Program-made: the position numbers and the translations under genes
Shown here: piece by piece, positions 10,771 through 24,279 of the stretch
Layout of the letters: each line of letters begins with the position of its first letter
Position numbering within the stretch: position 1 is the first letter of the stretch
NCBI GenBank assembly: GCA_950295325.1
Contig: OX485805.1
Coordinates: forward strand, 39,917,501-39,981,500
DNA: 64,000 nucleotides
DNA from: Polytrichum commune
Taxonomy: Eukaryota > Streptophyta > Polytrichopsida > Polytrichales > Polytrichaceae
Reading direction: 5' to 3'
Notes under the pieces: model-generated
What the model saw: only the letters and a program-made list of their open reading frames with translations
Told to the model about the DNA's origin: nothing
The model's database searches: none

Positions 10771-12445
10771 GGGTGTTGTATGCTATCACAAGACCACAAA
10801 ACAATCCAAAGCATTTAAAGAAGAAACATTAAGGTTTTGTGATATTCAAGGATATTCTTAAATTAAAGGTGTATTATAGAGGTTGATAATCTATACATAA
10901 TTTGGTGTTCAATAGGTATACCAATATATTGTCAATGGAAAGTCCTAGACTACATCCATATAATCAAAACTACATTTGTGTAACAACGATATCATTGATC
11001 TTCACCACTTTAAGTATTAGCCTCTTTGTAGGAAGTGATGAGAGCCCGGGTGGGCCTTGGGGTGTGGTTCGAATTAGGGAAGGATGGCAATTTTGTAGGC
11101 GATGTTTGTTTAGCATAAGCATAGCGATAAATCCATGCATTTGATTGTTATTCAACGATTGGAAAGTATTGGAAAGTTTTGTATGTTCCATCAACAAAGT
11201 ACTAGTTCGATATGCCTTTCGTAGTTCTTAAATTAGTGTGGGCCACACTAATTGACCCAAATTAAAATATCATATTTTGGAACATGCATTGGTCACTTTT
11301 GCTTCAGACAAAAAGGCCATTTAAGGAGTTTTTATAAGTGCTTATGTACTTATGCAAGGGCATTGGAAAGGAGAAGGTTGAGTTTATAGTAATATTCTTG
11401 GAATTTAGATCTGAGTGAGTGATTTTTTTACCAAATTTATGCTACAAATACAGAATAATGATTATGCAATATTTTATCATTGTATGCTTATATATATATA
11501 TATTTATATATCATGCAATATTTATCATTGTATGCTTACATATATATCAATAAAAGCAAAGACATGTTGAAGAAGTTGTGTGTGAGAAATAACTATAAGT
11601 TTACAACACAAAGTATATGTTAGATGAAGATATCACTTTCTAGTTTTTATACTACCGTTAGAGCATAGGTATGATTCGAGCATGTTCTTGGTTTTAATAT
11701 ATACCATGTGGGTTTAAACGATAAGCAATAACTTTCGTATCTAGGTAAATTACCCTAGCAACAAAGTGATGTTGCGGAGTGTAATGGCTCAAATAATGAC
11801 TCAGTATACAAGTATTTTTATCATATACACTAATTATGGTAGGCTATGTGGCATACATATAGCGTGACTTCCAATGAGTAGTTATGTAGTGTGGTTTAAA
11901 AAATACATTGTCGTGCAATATTGCATATAGCGTGACTTCCAATGAGTAGTTATGTAGTGCGGTCCAAAAAATACATTGTTGTGCAATATTGCAATGTGCA
12001 ACCCTAGTTAAAACTTGAATCTTCAACTACTCATCATGGTATGACTATTTTACTTCTAGTTGTGGCAAGATATCCTCCATGTATCAAATGAAAGTTGGTA
12101 AGAATGCGAATTCAAAGAGTCTACTTTCGATTGGCTAAGAGTTAAAGGAGATAATGGTGTGTAAGGAAGGAATTTGACAAGCTTTACAAGATGGATTATT
12201 TGTTCATAAAAAATAGATTTGAAGGAAACATCATCATTTGAAACAATTGGAGTTATTTTTTAAGGTAGGTTTTGGTGGGGAACACGTGAGCACCACCTTC
12301 ATGCCCTCCCTTCAAAGAGAGAGAGAAAAAAACCTATAAAATGAACCTCTAATGTTTAACATTGTGAATTGGTAAAATAGAGTGAACTGACATTATTATC
12401 CCCTATGGTTTTGTGCGAAAATAAGCTCAATATTCCAACCCACAA
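10771..12445. repeat. Intergenic with two small tandem duplications
   Basis: No gene seen. A 68-bp unit beginning CATATAGCGTGACTTCC is present twice at 11856-11991 with few differences. A roughly 53-bp block with TATCATTGTATGCTTA is duplicated at about 11465-11550, separated by a TA run. The rest is featureless AT-rich DNA. Confidence 0.6.
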
Positions 12446-12449
12446 TATC

Positions 12450-12695
12450 TACCATTATCAATGTACACCAATTATGCTATTAGATGCCATTTGCTCTTCG
12501 AAGTTACGTAATGCTATAATATTTTGCTCTAGAGTGTAAGTTCTTACCAAATAAAGTCATTTATGTTGTATAGTGTCCATAACCTATTTCATCGTTGCTC
12601 GTAAGAAAGTGAAATGTGTAGTAAAAAATTGTAGCCTGGTGTGATTCCAAATGACAAAGTGACACCAAATACCATCAACAATGTAACAATACCCA
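12450..12695. mobile_element. Short MITE of the TTTATGGTATTTAGTG family (decayed)
   Basis: Right end GTGACACCAAATACCATCAA resembles the right ends at 5393-5427 and 37530-37561, and internal AAGTTACGTAATGCTATAA resembles the equivalent part of the 37.3-kb copy. The left end is diverged, so the limits are approximate. Confidence 0.4.
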
Positions 12696-13129
12696 CCAAG
12701 CACCAATATTTGACCGGTATTACAATTTTGATTTAGGTTTTTGAAACCATTGTTGATACAAAGCGTATAAAATACCATGCATGTTTACTAGTCCACCGTT
12801 GGTTTGAAGTTGCGATATTTTATGTCCACTTGGCCCCTTTTTCGGGTGTTAAATAACTTACGGCAAAGAGGCGGTCCGATCGTTACAAACCTATCTCGCC
12901 TCACCGCCATCACCTTCAGGTCAACGTTCTTCTATCTTAGTTGGGTCACACTAAAAGTTAGGAAAGTTAGTCCAAAGTCTATAAAGTCGGCCACCTAAAA
13001 TATTCCAATGATTCCCTCACGCGTTCCGAAAGTCAAGGAAGTTCACCCGTTTCCACATTCAAATGTCATTTCAAGTGCCTTACGTGGCCACTCTTCTTAA
13101 CCCTTGAGGTAAGGCATGTGTTATTAGGA

Positions 13130-13470
13130 CACTTTTTCTCTTTGCACCCACTTCTTGTAGGATAAAGAAACACGCAATTTGGGCATGTTGATTAGCAAAT
13201 CCAAATCGTGCATGTAGCCATTTGTCTTATACTTTCTGCAGTTCACATGAATATCTTAAATGTTGTCAAAGTGCAAATCTTTGTGCTCGTCAAGTGGTCA
13301 TATGGTCATATAACCTTTCTCCCTTTAACCCCCCCCCCCTTCCCAATCATTGAGCATGCCATAGTTAGCATGTTTGAGAATGTAGTCCAACTTTTTTTAA
13401 CACGATACTTGTTGGTGTTTGTTCTTAGATCCACACTTCACCACATACCATTGAAATTTAAGTGTGAATA
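13130..13470 (+). repeat. Dispersed repeat family A, diverged copy
   Basis: Contains the ordered landmarks of the family: CCCACTTCTTGTAGGAT, TTAGCAAATCCAAATCG, GTCAAAGTGCAAAT, TTGGTGTTTGTTCTTAGATC and CCACACTT. Better-preserved copies with inverted ends are at 39.5 and 47.9 kb. The flanks 12.7-13.1 kb show nothing recognisable. Confidence 0.5.
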
Positions 13471-15762
13471 TTATTGCTTTGTCAGATTTAGGCACGTGTA
13501 CATTAAACGCCAAGAAGCTCTTTGACATCACATCACATGAGTTGTTGTGTGGGTCCAAGAATATTAGTATCATTATCTCAAATATATTCTTCGCGACCAT
13601 AAGATCCGGGTTGTATATTGTGGGGCATGGCTCGGGGCCCATCGACGTGTGTTGGCCACCCACCCCGCCATTGCCTCATGTCAACTCTTTGTTACTGATC
13701 CATGGTCATGTCTTTTGCCAGCCATGCACCCTACCAATGTGCACCATGTTCCCAAGTAGCTTAACTAGTGGGGCTAATAAACATACGGGAGCCTAAGCCC
13801 AATTGGGAATGGCTGAACTCAGGTTGACATCATATGGGCTTATAGGCTCACATATTTAGAAAGGAAGTTGTTGGATGGGCTGACAAGTATTCTAAAAGGG
13901 CCTTTGGAGAGAATAAAATGGCAACAAACTCATTGTTGAGCACTTCAATTTCAATCATTTATTGGAGAATCGAACCTTATTGAAATAACTTTATTCCTCT
14001 AACAAGATTCTTTGATTCAAGGGTTAGGTTGAAACGATGGTGCAAATATGGTCAATATGTGAAGGAACCATGTACAACCGTGTGCAATATATGTGATTTT
14101 GAGCCATCATTTCTACATATTACCTTATTTCCTCTTTCTTCGATTTTTTAGCCTCGGGACACAATCTAAACAAACGATGCATGGCCAACGATTTTATTTA
14201 TTTATTTTTGTAAACGCAAGTTTAATCTAATATTATATGATTATGTTGGCATGTCAAGTGGTTATGAAGTTGTAGCCTTCAAAACGACTTGCAACAACTT
14301 ACAACGTTCAAACTTTGAAAGTCTTCCATCTCAAGTCATCTAAATTTTTAAAAAACAACCATTGGCGTTGGAGGCTTCATTAGACAACTGGGTTTGAGTG
14401 GTATATGGGTAGGGTTATTGTTAGGAAAGTTTACATCAAACATAGACGTTTTTCGATGAGATTGGTCTATGTTCTCAAATATATACATCATTCTGGATTT
14501 TAAATGTCAACATAGTTGGGCACGTCTATACGAGAAGGAAATGGCAATGTTTGCATCAATCTCCACAATGACCCCACTAGGATCACAATATTTGATATGA
14601 CAATATGGGTGGCTCGCAATTGATAACTTGATGAAACATCTATCAATTCAATCCAATGGTCAAAAGTGGTTATGAAATTGAAAGTGCTTAGAATAAGGCA
14701 ACACACCAAACTGAATTCGAATACAATATGATACACTATAATGTTGAGACCCCACATGCACGTATATATGTGCATGTTTGTTTGACTCACACCAATCATC
14801 TTGTCGTAATATTTCCATAGTAAAAGTTTGACTGACCTCCATGATAATTTAAGCATCCATGACATGGTCACGATTTGGTACTACTAATAAAATTGAAATA
14901 GATACATATAATTATGGTTCTTTTATATCAAAATTATCATGAAAATTAAATTATCTCATAAATACCAAGTTTTATGGACATTTTATCGTAGAATACAAGT
15001 TTAACAAGGGAGAACTTGGAACTTTAAGTATTCAATTTTTATGTTCAAAACCACCCTAGTAGGACAATATCCTTTCACGCTTTTCTTAATGAATATGACC
15101 CACACATTGAGTCACATAATTAGTGTGAACTATCTTAAGCAAAGCTTAACACTCTACATATTTATAACCACATCGGCTCTGTAGAATTAGGAATTATCAA
15201 AGTCAATGTGGCCTTCACATCATATGCTTTACAAGTGGGCCTAATTCAGTTACTTGTCTCTGATGGAAACCTATATATATATATATATATATGGGTTGTG
15301 GTTAAGTTTAGATCTAAGAACATATAATAGAAAGACACATGTTCAAAAAGAAAAATTGAAGGATTACATGTTCAAAATTATTAACCTATATAAACTGAAC
15401 ATGTAACATGATTGGATGGAACCTATATGATCATTTAATGAGAAAGAGTATCCTCACTTTGACACTGAATAGGATGGACTCCATAAATTATGAGAAAAAA
15501 TTGGTTAAGGGTATTATTTGGATACACCAATTATCTTAAAATAATCTCACATTAAAACCTCCAATCTTATTTAATCTCATGTTGCTTAAGAGAGAAAGTG
15601 TTCATTTAAAATCCGCTTTCCATAAAGTCTTTGGGCACATGGAGGATGTTGTTGGCTAGTAGTAGGCACCAATGTGTACGTTTGACAAGTTTCCTTTGAC
15701 GTTCAACTTCAAATCCAAAGTGCCACGTGACATTTTTTTATAACAAAACAAAATGTCAACTT
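13471..15762. other. Intergenic, no gene seen
   Basis: Only short frames without recognisable motifs (for example 14500-14871 minus, 123 codons). A (TA)n microsatellite lies at about 15271-15291. 13.6-13.8 kb is slightly richer in GC but codes for nothing I can identify. Confidence 0.35.
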
Positions 15763-16390
15763 GGGGGGGGGTCACTCCCTCTTATATAAATGCATACACA
15801 TGCGCTCAAGACCTATTTATTGGGGGGTTGTTTACTTTACATAAAATATTATAAGGTATGGTAATTTTTAAAAATAAAAGTAAATGCTTGTATTTTAATA
15901 CACCCTATTAGTAATTATAAAATTTTGGGGAATCATTTAAAATATCATATTTTACATATACTGCCAAAGAAAACTGGAGAGAAGGTTGCAATTCAAACAA
16001 CGCGCTGAAAATTTCCCTCCCGGCATGTAGGTAGCGAACATTTACTCCACATTGGATATGTTGGTTTAATAAAGTTCAAGCTAGCCAACATGCGAAGTCA
16101 TCCATCCAAGCTTTTTCAACGAAGAATTACCTCTTTTCATCCACTAGCACAGACCCTACCCTAGACTTGTTGTCCCTAGTAATTGTTTTCATGTTATTTT
16201 ACATGTATTGGCGAGATAAAATAGGCCATTATATGTGATGGTATTTTACATGTAAACATGTTTCATTATTTAAAACCCCCCTATATTATATATACGTTCT
16301 TTTGCAAAATTTATCTACAATAACTATATTAGACCTTTTTTTTTAATCGCATGTTGCTTCTACGATTTTCGCTAGTGACCCCCCCCCCCC
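15763..16390. mobile_element. G-run TIR MITE, 628-bp copy
   Basis: Begins with a G run followed by TCACTCCCTCTTATAT and ends GCTAGTGACC plus a C run. The reverse complement of the right end (GTCACTAGCGAAAATCGTAG) pairs with the left as a short TIR. Both subterminal regions match the nested element at 10104-10385 in opposite orientation, including GATGGTATTTTACATGTAAA. It is non-coding. Confidence 0.7.
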
Positions 16391-16545
16391 ACCAGAGAAT
16401 GTCAAACGACATGTACATTCATTCTAAAATGTCACCCCAAATTTGGCTTACACAATATTTCAGAAAACTAATAGTATACCTAATAAAAAATATGCTTTAT
16501 TTTTAAATTTTTATTTATTTACTTTCATCAATTGAGCATAAGTAT

Positions 16546-17060
16546 CCTTCAATCCAGCATATTTCTCCAAATGTTGAAGATGGTAGGCCAATCCATTGCA
16601 TCCACTTCAAATCTATAAAGAGAGACATGCACAAGAGCATCAAGGGTCTTCAAGTTCAACCAATTGCACAAGTGGCTTTTCATTGTGTTTAGCTTTGAAA
16701 ATCCTTGCCCACAAATAGCTATTCTTGATGAAATGAATGTATAACCTTTTGCCAAAATTGCGGAAGGTTAGGCCAATTTATATGCCACTCCAAATTGCTA
16801 CCACATACATGCCAAGCCTCAAATATCGTTTTATTCTCATGCTCATGTTGAAGTGTTTATGTAAATTCTAAAAAATACCCTTGCACGTGTCACTTTCTTA
16901 TGCAATATATTGGAACTTCAACAATATCCATTTCGAGCCATAATTCAATATTTGTGGTTCAATCACTATCATCACTTGGATAACGACGAGGGTTGAAAAG
17001 TTTAGATGCATTAAAAACTAGAAGGTTCGGGAAACGATCATTCAAAGCATGATGTTAATT
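16546..17060 (-). pseudogene. hAT transposase C-terminal relic
   Basis: The minus-strand frame at 16755-16549 (68 codons) reads SSRIAICGQGFSKLNTMKSH, then LDALVHVSL and DWPTIFNIWRNM. This is the arrangement of the hAT dimerisation region, in which a conserved E-R-x-F-S-x-M-N helix is followed by L-D-A-L-M-R. The conserved E-R is replaced by C-G-Q-G. Weak similarity continues upstream with interrupted frames (NLLVFNASKLFNPRRYP near 17.03 kb). There is no intact catalytic core and no matching TIRs nearby. It is a dead fragment. Confidence 0.55.
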
Positions 17061-17552
17061 TTTGCACATAATAAGTTGCACCCAAGAACCTGCATGTGCA
17101 AGTGTTATGAGACATATTTAAGCGAAGTCTACAATCCATTGCAAAGTTCTCCATCTAGTATGAGATTTATTTGAGCTGCTTGTTAGTACAAGTCACTTCA
17201 ATTTCTAAAGTGTCAATTGACATGTGATTTTTTTCTTCCGTGTCACACTATTTGTTAGATTTTAAAATGTGCGTGTCAATAATTGTGCATTTTTTTTGGT
17301 GCAAGTTTTGCATGTCCAATGTCAAAAACTTGCAAAACCTTTGTCAAAAGCACACACTTAGAAACAACTAGTATATTATCATATCAAGAGCATTAACAAG
17401 GTTGTTACAACTCACGAGTCAAGATAGAACTTTGTCACATTTATTGCAAGAATTATCAAATGATAGTAAATAAAATGTTGACTATGCCTATGCTTTGAAG
17501 TTCATGTCTCGTTTGACCCCAAAACTATAGAGCCTTCAAGGCCGACTTCACT

Positions 17553-18297
17553 ACAGTTTAACCTGGTTAATACGACACCCTCATTATTATGACACATTTT
17601 TGCGAAGCCAAACTTTCAAACTTTATACTTCAAAACTCCCTCTTCTATACAACTACAACATTCGCAAATGCGACATTTAGAATCTCCGTTTTGTCATATT
17701 AAAGAGGTAAATTCTTTTCATCTTTGTTATGTACATTTCAAATACATCCATTTTCACTTGGGAACTACTAGGAAACTTCACTTATCATTGGGAACTTGAT
17801 GATAATTAGGGTCACTAGAATAGAATGGACATGGTTGGTGTTAGAGTGACATCCTACTTTGTATGTTGTCTTGTACACAAGTAATATAGTATCACCAGTA
17901 TCTTGATGCTAAACGTCATGCATCATTGTTGTTTAGTTTCTTATTAGAGAATTCTTTCTATTTTGGTGTTAATCAAATTATTAGTTTTCAAAAGTTAGTA
18001 GGGAAGTTAGATAAGATGACAGTTGCTAACTTGGGTAGGCAACACCAAAGATCTTTGGACTCCTATTTCAAAAGTTCTTGAGAATATTTGTATTTGTTTG
18101 GAGTTATAAGTTATTAGTTCATACCATCTATATTGCTTGAACTCGTTGCATATATTTCTAAGGTCATATTACTTATGATTTCGTATTCCCTCAATAATAC
18201 GATAACTCTATGCCATTTGTCATATTAATGAGAAGACGTCACCTCGATAATACGACTTCTTTGTGTTTCCCAAACGTGTCATACTAAAGAGGGAGAC
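17553..18297. mobile_element. pogo/Tigger-like element relic
   Basis: Starts CAGTTTAACCTGGTTAATAC, the style of pogo/Tigger termini. A subterminal CCTCATTATTATGACACATT is matched by the reverse complement of the right end, CCTCTTTAGTATGACACGTT. TAATACGAC and GTCATATTAA motifs recur at 17570-17710 and 18190-18240. No transposase is recognisable in the roughly 450 bp interior, so it is a non-autonomous or deleted copy. Confidence 0.5.
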
Positions 18298-18299
18298 AA

Positions 18300-21200
18300 T
18301 ATCCATAAGGTAGAGGGTGCTAAAGCTAAAACCAACACCTATAAATGCCTCCCAAATGCCAACACTCTACTACTTTGAACCGTTCCCCATGGTGCAGAAG
18401 TGTCTGGGCTCATGCAGTTACGGTTTTAGGTGCCATTAGTGGCGCCACCTCATAGCGGCCTCCACTCTATCTCAGGTGGTTCAAGATGGGTTATGGGTGG
18501 GTTGTCAATGTCTATTCTAGCCATTCTATTCATTGTGGGGGGGGAATTCTAACCATTGTATTCACAAAGCCAAGGAGGTAGGTCTGCAAAGCACAAAGGG
18601 GGTTAGGTCTAAGGATACAAGGTGAAGATTTGCAAGTGAACCAGGTGGGATCATGGAGGTGGCCATGTACTGATGCGCATCGTTACTAGTTGGGCTTTGA
18701 TCTAGTTTGGGTCCAGTACCCAACTATGTTGTGTTGGTTCTAGGCAATGAAGGTGGGGGACCTCATCATATGCAAGGTCGTCAAACACCGAACTTGTGGA
18801 TTGGTTTAAGGAAGCTAGTGGTTTTGACTTTGAATATTCATCGAATATTCAATTGAGGCTACAAATATAATTAATTTTTGTATGCCTATGTTTAGCACAA
18901 AGACTAGTTTGAGTTATATATATATATATATATATCAACCACATAGTCATATGTATGTGCAATAGCTGAAAGTGTTGGTTTGAGCACCTTATACCTTAAT
19001 GGGTGCTTGCTCATTTAAGAGTGGGGTTCTCAAGAGGTCAACTCCTAAGGTAAGTGGCTAGACTTATATGTACCCGCGTACTTTTCTCCATGCACCCACT
19101 TGTTGTAGGATATGAATCACAAAATTAATGCAAGATATTAGCACATTTTGGAGCTTGTATGAAGATGTAATCCATTGTCAAAGTGAAGATTCTTTGCGTT
19201 ATTGACACGTAACTTTCTGGAGCGTATTGTGGTTTCATTAGATCATCTAAAAAATAAGTTTTCTAGAGCTCAATTTTATTGTACCTAAAAAAAGAAAACA
19301 TGTTGCTAATGACTTTAAGATCACATTAGTATGGTAGCAACATTGAGTAATTTTCATGATTTTTAATAATTAAAACTTAATTTTTTGCAAAATATAAATA
19401 AATAAATAAAGTCAGTCCAAACTTTAAAGATTATATTAAGAATGGATATACACCTTGAGGTAAGAAAAAGAATATGTAAATTTGACAATTTTGAATGAAA
19501 ATAATATGAAGATACTATATATAATGATGTATCAACAAAGGGAATAAGTAAGTTCATTATTGACTTTAAAAATATGTTGCGAACAATAATCTTTTTTCAT
19601 ATTGGAATGGGACCATTGCCATAGAGAAGAAAATTTCATGAGGAACACAATGAATATTAGTGTGACCTTCCTAGCACCTTCCAATTGGATGAAGTGGCCT
19701 TCAAGAGTCATAAGCCAAAAAATGGCATCTTAGGAACTTATGTGTTACATAATCATTTATTTACTAAAGTAAATTATCATAAATTATCATTATTTCTTCC
19801 CATATACTACCTTAGTACCTTTACCACTTTGGCACTCCTTAGACTATTTAAAAAACCCTCAATTTTGAAATTTGTATTTTGAAAGTCTCTAAATTACTTT
19901 GTTGACTACTGTATATGTTGACTGATGCATTTAAAATGCTTAATAAAATGTAAGCACATACAAGACATTATTAAGCATCTAGATGATGGTCTCTTTGCAA
20001 AGAAAGAGGACGTGATTAAGAAAAACTATGATAAATTATAGCTGCACAACCATAGTGATCCGATCCCCATAATTGAAGAAAATTAATAATTAAAGGAGAG
20101 TTATGCTCACTTGATACTTGGTCCCAAGAGATTGAGCAATGTTATGTAGTCCAATCAATTTTACACATATGTATTTTTGGTGTCCATTTCTAGAATCACA
20201 CCCAACCATACACCATCTAGATATAGGTGTTTGTTTCAAATCGGACATTGAGTAGGCACATCTACCTTCAATGAACTATGGAGTTTGGGGTCATGAATGG
20301 GTCAATCCAAGCCTATGTAACTTACCAAGAATTTTCAAGGGCGATTGAGTAACTAAGTCGTTTAGAGCCATACCATTGCATGGACGAAAACCATGGAGTC
20401 ATAAAACTTCATAATGTTTTTCAATCATCCATTTGGCATATTTTGTAGCATATAGTGGATATTGGGGTTGGATGTTTTGTTTGTACATTTTAATTATGTT
20501 GTTTATTTGGGTAGATAAAGTGACGAGTTATATATATATACACACACACGAATTATTATTATTATTATTATGGAAAATTGCAATGCCAAAACCCTAAAAA
20601 TGATCTCAAATTTATTTTTCCCACATATGATATATGAGTGTATAGACATTGAAGCCCGAATGTTTTTATTATTCACTTGAGAGTATCCTTAAAAAATATA
20701 CTCATTTGAGGAATATCTAATATGAAAATCACCCTTCCCAAGTAGAGGTGGTTTGAGGATGAATTTATCATGAGAGGTTTGCCTTAAATCCAAGATCTTC
20801 CTCATCACTTCACATTATGATCAAGTCACAAATATCAACACATCAGGGTTATATTTTCAGAGCATGGTTGCCATGAACCTTAAGCCTAGATAGTGCCTTT
20901 TGAACCACGTAATTAAGTATGGTGAGATTGAGTTGGGATGAAACAACCATTAATCTAGGTCTCCGTTTAAGACAAGTAACTAAATTCCCTCACACTACAA
21001 GACGATGTAGAATGAAAAGCTCTTGAGCTTCCCGATGCGTGGACAAAGCATGTCCTGGCCACGAGCATGTTCAAAGAGAGAAATCTCTCATACCCTTGTA
21101 TTTCTCATGCATTCAACGTAGAAACTCGACCCCCTAAAATTTTGTAGTCAGTTCATCTCAAATGAGCCCTTCTAGAGTTTCTCAAGGCTTTTGAACTTGA

Positions 21201-21412
21201 ATCAAACACCATTTCTTATTATTGCTTTCAATAATTTATTCACAAAATGTTGGATGAATGAGAGATATTTTGAAATGAGAGGATTTTCTCTTTTAACATG
21301 CCCACGGCCCAACCGAACATGTTGCCCACACATCGGGAAGCGCGAGAGCGTTTAACTTTATGAGGTCTTGTAATGTGAGGGCTTCAAATCAGGCCCACTT
21401 AATTACTACACT
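18300..21412. other. Intergenic; simple repeats and a diverged family A copy
   Basis: 18.38-18.80 kb is GC-richer but without a recognisable frame. (TA)n runs lie at about 18917-18936, and a (TA)n(CA)n followed by (ATT)n tract at about 20528-20572. 19.07-19.25 kb has landmarks of dispersed family A (CCCACTTGTTGTAGGATATG, TGTCAAAGTGAAGATTC), as does about 20166-20280. No gene seen. Confidence 0.4.
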
Positions 21413-21593
21413 AATTATCCCAATTAGTGCGTGTTACGATCTGGGTTTACACCATGCAATGATGAGTTCAATTTTTACTATGTTTGGACATTATAAAACA
21501 AAAATGACTTTGCTTAGTAAAATATTAGATTCTCATTAAATAGTTACAAGAATGTGTAACTCTGAATAGTAACACACACTAATTGGGATAAGG
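21413..21593. mobile_element. MITE with ATTAGTGyGTGTTAC TIRs
   Basis: The left end ATTATCCCAATTAGTGCGTG and the reverse complement of the right end, CTTATCCCAATTAGTGTGTG, form a TIR of more than 20 bp in a roughly 181-bp element. The core AATTAGTG plus GTTAC is shared with the TIR of the MITE at 36519-36730. It lies about 400 bp upstream of the GC-rich promoter region of the CH/LysM gene. Confidence 0.6.
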
Positions 21594-21839
21594 AATTTAT
21601 GTTACCTTGGAGGTATTAAAGGCATTTGAAGCCGTTCTCTTTGTCCCCGGGAAAGAGACATTTGGTATTAGCTTACTTATCTCCGATTTCACAAGAGGCT
21701 ACATACCAGTATAAAATCCACATGATGAAGTTCTATGAGTTGCCAGCTGGGAAGAAAGTCCAGAGACGGCCAATGGGTAGGAGCCACGTTTGCATGGCGA
21801 TCAGGCAAGGAGCGCTCCCATTGGACAATAAAGCAGCTG

Positions 21840-24279
21840 AGCTGTGGCATCTTGGCCTGCCATGGCCATGGCCATCCGCCATAGCCAAACCCCATACGCA
21901 GTAGCCACCTGCGACGCTCACGTCCGTCTCGAGGCACGGGACCTCGCTTTTCTACGCACGGGCGCAGCCGCGGGAGCATCAGGGAAAATTGGATTTTATT
22001 TATTTTTCTTTATTTTTCCGCCTCTCAAATCTATTATCTCTCGGATTTTTCTTCTGCCATTTTGTCGTAGCAAGCGGATAGTTAGTCACTGGCAGGGGCA
22101 GGCAGAGGTGATTGCGAAGTTTGGCATTTCGATTTTGTGGCGGCTCTGGTGGCGCGGACGGAGGAGGAGCTCGTGGGAATGTCGGTTGGTTGAGGTGCGT
22201 GCTTCTGCGTTGGATTTGACGGTGTTCTCGTCAGCTGAATTGGTTTTCGGTAGCCGAGGGGTGGCATGAAAAGAGTGTGTGTATCTTTCGGTTTCGTCTA
22301 TCACAGTGGAAGATTTCGTCCTCGTTTTGGTCTGCCAGGCGACAGGTCCACTGATCTCTTCGAGGTTTCCGCCGCGGGTGCGGTATAGCATTGTCGCCTG
22401 CTGGTTTGGTTAATTTCGTCACGAGTTCTTGTGCATTGGCGTCGCGGAGTATCGTCTTGTTTCTGCGTTGATGACCTAATCTGCTAGTGATCGTGTGTAG
22501 GAACGGAATAGTAGTCCGCAGGTCTAATATTGGTCGAGTGCCAGTCACGTGAAGCACGAGCAGTCTGGCTCTCTTTTAGCATCTCTGAAGTAAGTAGCTC
22601 GTATTGCCTTGTCAGGTGAATGCATGGCAAGTCTGCGAGAGCTACAGTGTGTTGGTTCTCAAGTTTGTTGCAAATCGTTCTTGGAATTTCCGTAGCAAAC
22701 CAGTGAGTTCCATTCACTAGAGCTGCTGATTTGAGGGGATGTTTTGGACGTCTCCGGAGTTTCTTGGAGAGATCCACGATAGGTTCTCGATATTACGTTA
22801 CGCCGGGGTTTCCGTGATAAATGCTCTACTTCGACGTGAGCTATAATAGCGCATGTTGTGGTCTGACGGTCAGCATGGTATGTGTTGCTATGCCGGTTGT
22901 TAAGGAAGTGGTCTGAGAGCTCTAGATATGGCTTTTTCTTTACTACGGTTTCCCACAATTGTCTTGGTTTTGGAGCTTGTTTATCTTATGGTTGTTTGCT
23001 CGCGGTGCAGACTTAGAGGCCTTACTTGGAGTGCCTCTGGAGGCTGCATAAACCTTGTATACTCCGCTTCCGGCTCCTGCCTTTCAAGGTAAGGCAGTGT
23101 CTGTATCTTGAATGCACTATGTCCTCTATCCAAACGAAGTTAGATATTCTATTATTAGATGATTCTTGGCATAAATAATTTTAAGAGGGAGAGGAAAATA
23201 GTTTGCGCTGTAAGGCTATCCTCGGTTTGGCTGACCAGAAATGTTGTCGTATGAATTACGGGTAGCTTGAACGTCGTCTGGAATATTCACTCCGGGAATT
23301 TATCGAAGCAAGCAAGTCCTTCAGTAAGAGAAACTCCTTAAGTTACATTGCCGATACGATGCAGCCAACGGAAATATTATCCTCTTCTTTTCTCGAATCA
23401 AATCAAGATAAGAGAAATAGATGTATTTCAAAGTCCAGAAACTAAAATCAACAACTCATCCAAGGGTTATTGATTTGAAAGAAGAGAAGTAGTGACGGAC
23501 TTTGCAGGCAGTTGTTATTTGAATTTGACGAATTTATCATCATCCATACAGGAAAGTGCCAATTTTTAAAATTGCAAAATATTTGTCAAGATTGTGGTCG
23601 GTAAAGCTTAGTTGTTAACAGGCTCCTTCCACCACTCGCCTCAGAATTCTACTTTATGAAGTAGGCGTGTCTACAAATGTGCAGGCAGATGTTTTGGAAA
23701 TATTCCGTTACGATTGTCCTGCTTGGAGGTGTGCGTTACAGCCAAACAAATATTAAAAAGAAGAATCGCTATTTAACTATCGAATGTTGCTTATGGCCTG
23801 TCTTATGGTTGAAAATTACTCGCACACTAATGGTTGATGCATTTAAAAAGCTGCACCCGAAGGCTTATTTGAGAGGGACGTACTCGAAATTGCTATTTGC
23901 ATGGGCTAAGCAGTAGTATGTAGCTATTTGATTATCATTCTCGGATTTCATTGTATAGTACCTCCTGGTGTACTTGTTGGTCTTTGTTTAGGGGCGAATG
24001 GTTGTCAAGAGTATATTGCATGCACATGGACCACTCCTTCCTTTTCTAAAAAGTGCTGGTATCATATTAGCTCCATCCTGTAACCTGGAACTCCTTGTAT
24101 AGCTTGGCTTGTTGCATATCTACTCAAGTGTGAATCGATGTAGTGGTCTGACTGGAGATGACAATATTGTCTGATGTAGAGTATTGATTGCAGGAGGCGG
24201 ATGCAGATGCTCTGCGTGGCTAAACGAGTATAGAACTCCTGGTCTGCAGAATACGTAGGAGGAAGCAAATAGAAAAGAG
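21840..24279 (+). other. GC-rich leader region with 5'UTR intron
   Basis: GC content rises sharply at about 21.8 kb and stays high to 23.1 kb, typical of a promoter and 5' leader. A strong donor (TTTCAAG then GTAAGG, intron from 23089) and an acceptor (TTGATTGCAG, ending 24193) predict an intron of about 1.1 kb in the 5'UTR, with the second exon starting at 24194 and the start codon at 24280. The transcription start is not visible. Many accidental frames cross this region on both strands. None looks like a protein. Confidence 0.55.

Noticed and set aside
21844-22960. Several overlapping frames of 60-141 codons on both strands in the GC-rich leader
   Set aside because: They overlap in many frames with no recognisable domains, as expected from GC-rich non-coding promoter and leader sequence.
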